Shown here one piece after another: positions 61,001 to 64,000 of a stretch of 64,000 bases of DNA; the stretch's first letter is position 1, and the number at the start of each line of letters is the position of its first letter. Below the pieces are notes generated by a model. It was given only the letters and a program-made list of their open reading frames with translations. It was not told the origin of the DNA and did not search any database. The stretch spans positions 1,415,249-1,479,248 of the forward strand of contig BDGG01000005.1 in assembly GCA_001949185.1 (NCBI GenBank). The letters are read 5' to 3'. This DNA comes from Ramazzottius varieornatus (Eukaryota; Tardigrada; Eutardigrada; Parachela; Ramazzottiidae). Made by a program: the position numbers and the translations under genes.

Positions 61001-61715
61001 GGTTCAACGTGTCCAGCGGAACGGAACAGGAGCTCAGTGAGGCAGCTTTGATCGTCGATGGCAACGTGACGTTTCCAATGTCAAACAGCACGGACACCGT
61101 CGTCAAGTGCACTGCTACCAACGCCGTCGGCGATTCCAGCCGAATTTTTACCGTCCCTCATTTCGGTACGTTTTTTTTCTTTCCACTTCTGTTTTGCGGT
61201 AGAAGCTAATACGTGCTGGCCAAGTGACCTGAACTCGATCGTCCTTTCAAGCGGCGCACGCTCTCAGCTGATTACATAGTAAACATGTTTCATTTGGGAA
61301 AACGAACATGTCGAGTTTTCCCAAATCGTGCACACTGTCAGCCAATAACAGTCTCAGCGTGTACCATTTGTGAAAACGAACTAGTTCAGTTCATTTTTCC
61401 CACTTCCCGTTTCGTGCTACCCCAACTCCACCGCCCGTGTACATTCAATAATAGATGCTCCATTGTTTTATAGAGCCCAACCGCGAGAACGTGTATCCCA
61501 ACGTGACGTCGACGTACAAGAACGTGAAAATCGGCCACGGCATCAAAGGTGAGAACGGCACGATTGTTGTTGCTGCTTTGGCGTACAAATTTGATACGAA
61601 CGGCCAGGATGTCGCGGTCGCCACTAAAGGCCCTAGCAGTCAGATGAACTCCGCCGCTGCTTCCCGATTCTCCGCATTCCTAGGTCTGTTACTGATGGTT
61701 GTATTCGCGTTCTAG
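58031..61715 (+). CDS. Three-Ig-domain cell-surface protein, probably GPI-anchored
   Basis: Six exons join, all in phase 1: 58031-58085, 60024-60320, 60416-60556, 60653-60790, 60893-61165 and 61474-61715, giving 381 residues. The leader is MDSVKQLTIASFIIIVVT followed by VLVVRGAQ. Ig1 has C..W..(DAG)YxC-type signature residues (SCLQVSQTWMRNG, AYAGRYDC); Ig2 has GGIACQI and GDAGLYVCSG; Ig3 has SITLSCPVVA, SLRWFNVSSG and VKCTATNAVGDSS. Several N-x-S/T sites are present. After a stalk the protein ends SAAASRFSAFLGLLLMVVFA, a hydrophobic tail without cytoplasmic residues, typical of GPI attachment. The exon-per-half-domain, all-phase-1 layout is common in cell-adhesion Ig proteins (lachesin/IgLON-like), but I cannot name an orthologue. 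The first intron is long (1.9 kb) and carries repeats. Confidence 0.85.
59013..59240. repeat. GGAATTCC word array with GGTGTGGATT inverted ends, in Ig gene intron 1
   Basis: GGTGTGGATT at 59013 and its inverse at 59231-59240 bracket a stretch full of GGAATT/AATTCC words in both orientations. It resembles the other word-array elements, but no duplication was found. Confidence 0.6.
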
Positions 61716-62631
61716 CTTTTGAAAGTGTCGTGTGTTAGGTTACATGAGACGAAATTTGCTTCTGTGTTCGTATCGGAATAGCGTTGAAGACTTTGATTTT
61801 TTGATCTTGACATAGCCTTCATCGGCCGGATTTTACGTTTATTCTTTTACGAAGTCAAGAGTTTTCTCGTGTTTACATTGTTTCTATCGACAAAATTCCA
61901 TTTTAGCTGGCTTTTGTGTGAACTTGTAAACGCTAGTCTTCTGATACGAAATACGCCGCCATTTGATCGAAACTTAAAACTGCATTGTATCCCGGTGTCC
62001 TCTCATTCTTTTTTGTCTTCTTTCCCTACCATCCTCAAGGTTGGCATCTTCGGCGAGATCCCAGGTAGTTCGTTTCAGGAACCTTGATGAAAGTAGGAAA
62101 ATCGTTCTTTTCGGTCTTTGTGAGTCCAGCAGGGAACAATCGGAAGGCGGTACATGTTCTGAGATGTCCCGGGGTTCGATCCAGTTTTCTGAACTTCCGG
62201 TGGTATCCCAGGAGGTCTTTGCATTTCGAGATTTCCGTGGGACCGGTGTCGAACACTGAGAACCGAACAAGATTTTCCCGGATATCGACTCTGCCACAAT
62301 CGTTCAGCCAATTGGTTCAGCTATGAATGGGGTCTTGATCAGTACAAAACGTCGCGCTAGAAGATGCTGTATCCGAGAAAGTAACCCGGATTTCTTTCAA
62401 CGAAGCTCATGGTGACCTCAAGATTCTTGTATGGTGCCTGCCGGCAGGCAGAACACAGACCCGGATCTGATAAGGGAATCTCCCTCGCACGAGATCTTCT
62501 GTTAGATCAGAAGCTCGTCTCGAGATCATTTCTGTGTTTTCTTGTCGAAAGCGTTTCTGTTCTCGCCTCTTAGTCTCTGTTTTATTCCCTCCCCTAATTT
62601 TCTGTTACAGTTCCTCGTACTCTGGTCCACC
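61716..62631. other. Intergenic region upstream of the H2A variant
   Basis: Holds the 3' end of the Ig gene and the promoter of the H2A gene. An acceptor-like TTTTCTGTTACAG ends at 62610, 21 bp before the H2A ATG, so a 5' untranslated intron is likely. Confidence 0.5.
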
Positions 62632-63766
62632 ATGTCTTTTGGAGGAGGAAGTCAAAACGAGAAGGGAGGTATTGGCAAAAGCAAGAAGGCTGGAATCGTC
62701 TTCCCTGTTGGCCGCATGCATCGTTACGTGAGTAATTCCACCATTACCACCTGTTTTCTCTGCACCAAGAAGCTTTCCTATGGTCATACATGGTTTTTCT
62801 GCTTGCACCTTCCTTTTCTTGCAGATGAAGAAGGGTAATTATGCGGAGAAAATCGGAACTGGGGCTTCCGTTTACGCTGCCGCTGTCATCGAATACCTGG
62901 TTGCGGAAGTCTTGGAACTCGCTGGAAATGCTGCACGTGACAACAAAAAGGGCCGTATCACTCCTCGACATCTCATGATGGCCATTCGCAACGATGAAGA
63001 GGTAAGAAGCGATGGTAACTGGTGAAGAAATTTTACTTCCGTTTCCATCGCTTCTCTCTTAAATTCCGCAGCGTGTGACGAACAGGGAGTCTACTGGTGT
63101 TCCAGCCTGGTTCCCTGACGTCATGCGCCACTGCAGACAAGACATGGTTATACTCTACAGCGAATAATGACTCCCTTTGTAATTCTGCTCTTCTTTTTAC
63201 AGCTGAACCGTCTTCTGGGTAGCGTCATTATCTCTCAAGGAGGCGTCATTCCGAACATCGAGGCGGTCCTGCTGAAGAAACACACATCTAGCGGTCCAGC
63301 AGGAGGAAGTCAGCAGTCTCAATCGCTATCGCAGTCGGCGCTGAAAGAGTCGCAGAAGCCAAACAAGCAACGAGTCACGAGCAAGCGTCCAGTCCCTCCT
63401 GCCAAGAAATCTCCAGTCACTAAGGAACCACAAGGTAACAAGACTCGACCGGAAACCGTCAACGAGGCCAGTGAGGAAGAGTCGTCAGATGCAGAGTCGG
63501 AGGAGGGAGGAGAGAACCAAGAAGCGGCTCCCAACAACGCGCAAACCAACGAAACCCAGAACGCGACTCAGAATAACGGAGAGCAGGAAGAAGGAAGCGA
63601 GGAAGAGGAAAGAGAGGCTTCATCTCCTCCGGTTCCTCGAACTACACGAGCATCATCCAAGCCTCCACAGTCGAAGGCTCCACAAGCAAAGCCCCGGGCC
63701 AAGGCTCCTGCTGGAAAAGGCAAACTTCCAGCTCGAGCCACAGCTGCCGAATCTCAAGAAGCCTAG
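62632..63766 (+). CDS. Histone H2A variant with macroH2A-like core features and a long tail ending SQEA
   Basis: Three exons join in phase 0: 62632-62727, 62825-63001 and 63203-63766, giving 278 residues. The histone fold spans about 18-120: [76 protein letters not shown]. The acidic-patch residues (E/E/E in the second helix, D-E-E later) are kept. VFPVGRM..Y.KKG and KKGRITPRH resemble macroH2A rather than canonical H2A, while NYAEKIG and AIRNDEEL are canonical-like. There is no macro domain. A 158-residue tail follows: Ser/Lys/Pro-rich, then a strongly acidic Glu/Asn/Gln block, then a Pro/Ala/Lys block. It ends ATAAESQEA-stop, so an SQE sits at the terminus as in H2A.X. Being interrupted by introns, it is a replication-independent type. 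Confidence 0.93.
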
Positions 63767-64000
63767 GTTTGTCTTGTGAGGATCTCCTGATCATTTCAGT
63801 GGGGTAGTGGTGGCTTTCAGTTCTCGGAGACTCTTCTGTCGATGGGAGGTTTCTATTGATGGTTACCGTGTTCGAAGCCCTTTTACGTTTCATTTTCTTG
63901 GCTGATATATTTGAGTCGCTTGTCGTATGGTATTTTTGGTACGATCGACTTTCATGTCTTTATTAGGCAAGGATTTTTTCCCGTCTTTGTATGGTTCGAA
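63767..64000. other. 3' flank of the H2A variant
   Basis: No stem-loop typical of replication-dependent histone mRNAs is obvious, in keeping with an intron-containing variant gene. No further gene is seen before the window ends. Confidence 0.45.

Noticed and set aside
63071-63168. Possible extra exon inside the H2A intron ([13 protein letters not shown]..)
   Set aside because: It is preceded by an acceptor-like CAG but breaks the conserved histone fold; joining 63001 to 63203 gives the expected NDEELNRLLG.

Overview
This is a eukaryotic, animal-type window. The genes have many short GT-AG introns (about 60-300 bp), and several encode clear metazoan proteins: NOM1, WDR13, the U5 snRNP protein DIM1, a BTB-BACK protein, a GPI-type Ig protein, Ly6/quiver-like proteins and a histone H2A variant. 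Introns and DNA transposons together suggest a small-bodied invertebrate. A tardigrade or other ecdysozoan would fit, but the sequence does not prove the clade. All gene models below were spliced by eye from reading frame and splice-site phase.

Layout. Positions 1-46,700 are a transposon-dense region with two Ly6-domain genes (2297-3221, plus; 29845-31881, minus). It holds: a CACTA/EnSpm-type element with divergent genes (about 10.9-16.7 kb) and a broken fatty-acid-transporter exon beside it; a decayed two-zinc-finger non-LTR retrotransposon (18.2-20.0 kb); a nearly complete but dead PIF/Harbinger element (20.5-24.7 kb) with a transposase and a SANT/Myb-like partner; a truncated Tc1/mariner-type transposase (38.6-39.4 kb); and many small non-autonomous elements. 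Several insertions are nested and can be ordered from their target-site duplications. Some have 8-bp duplications (hAT-type) and interiors built of short, element-specific, self-complementary words. Others have TA duplications.

Positions 46,794-63,766 are compact and gene-rich. NOM1 (minus) is divergent from WDR13 (plus). WDR13 converges on a BTB-BACK gene (minus), which is followed upstream by DIM1/TXNL4A (minus). DIM1 is divergent from a three-Ig-domain, probably GPI-anchored protein (plus), and then comes the H2A variant (plus). No operon-like arrangement is visible; each gene appears to have its own promoter region.

Most notable: an H2A with macroH2A-like sequence features, no macro domain, and a 158-residue tail ending in a terminal SQEA; two TA-flanked MITEs that each sit in a coding exon of the Harbinger SANT partner, where conceptual removal restores the frame across both junctions; and a set of hAT-like elements with word-array interiors, two with perfect 8-bp target-site duplications.
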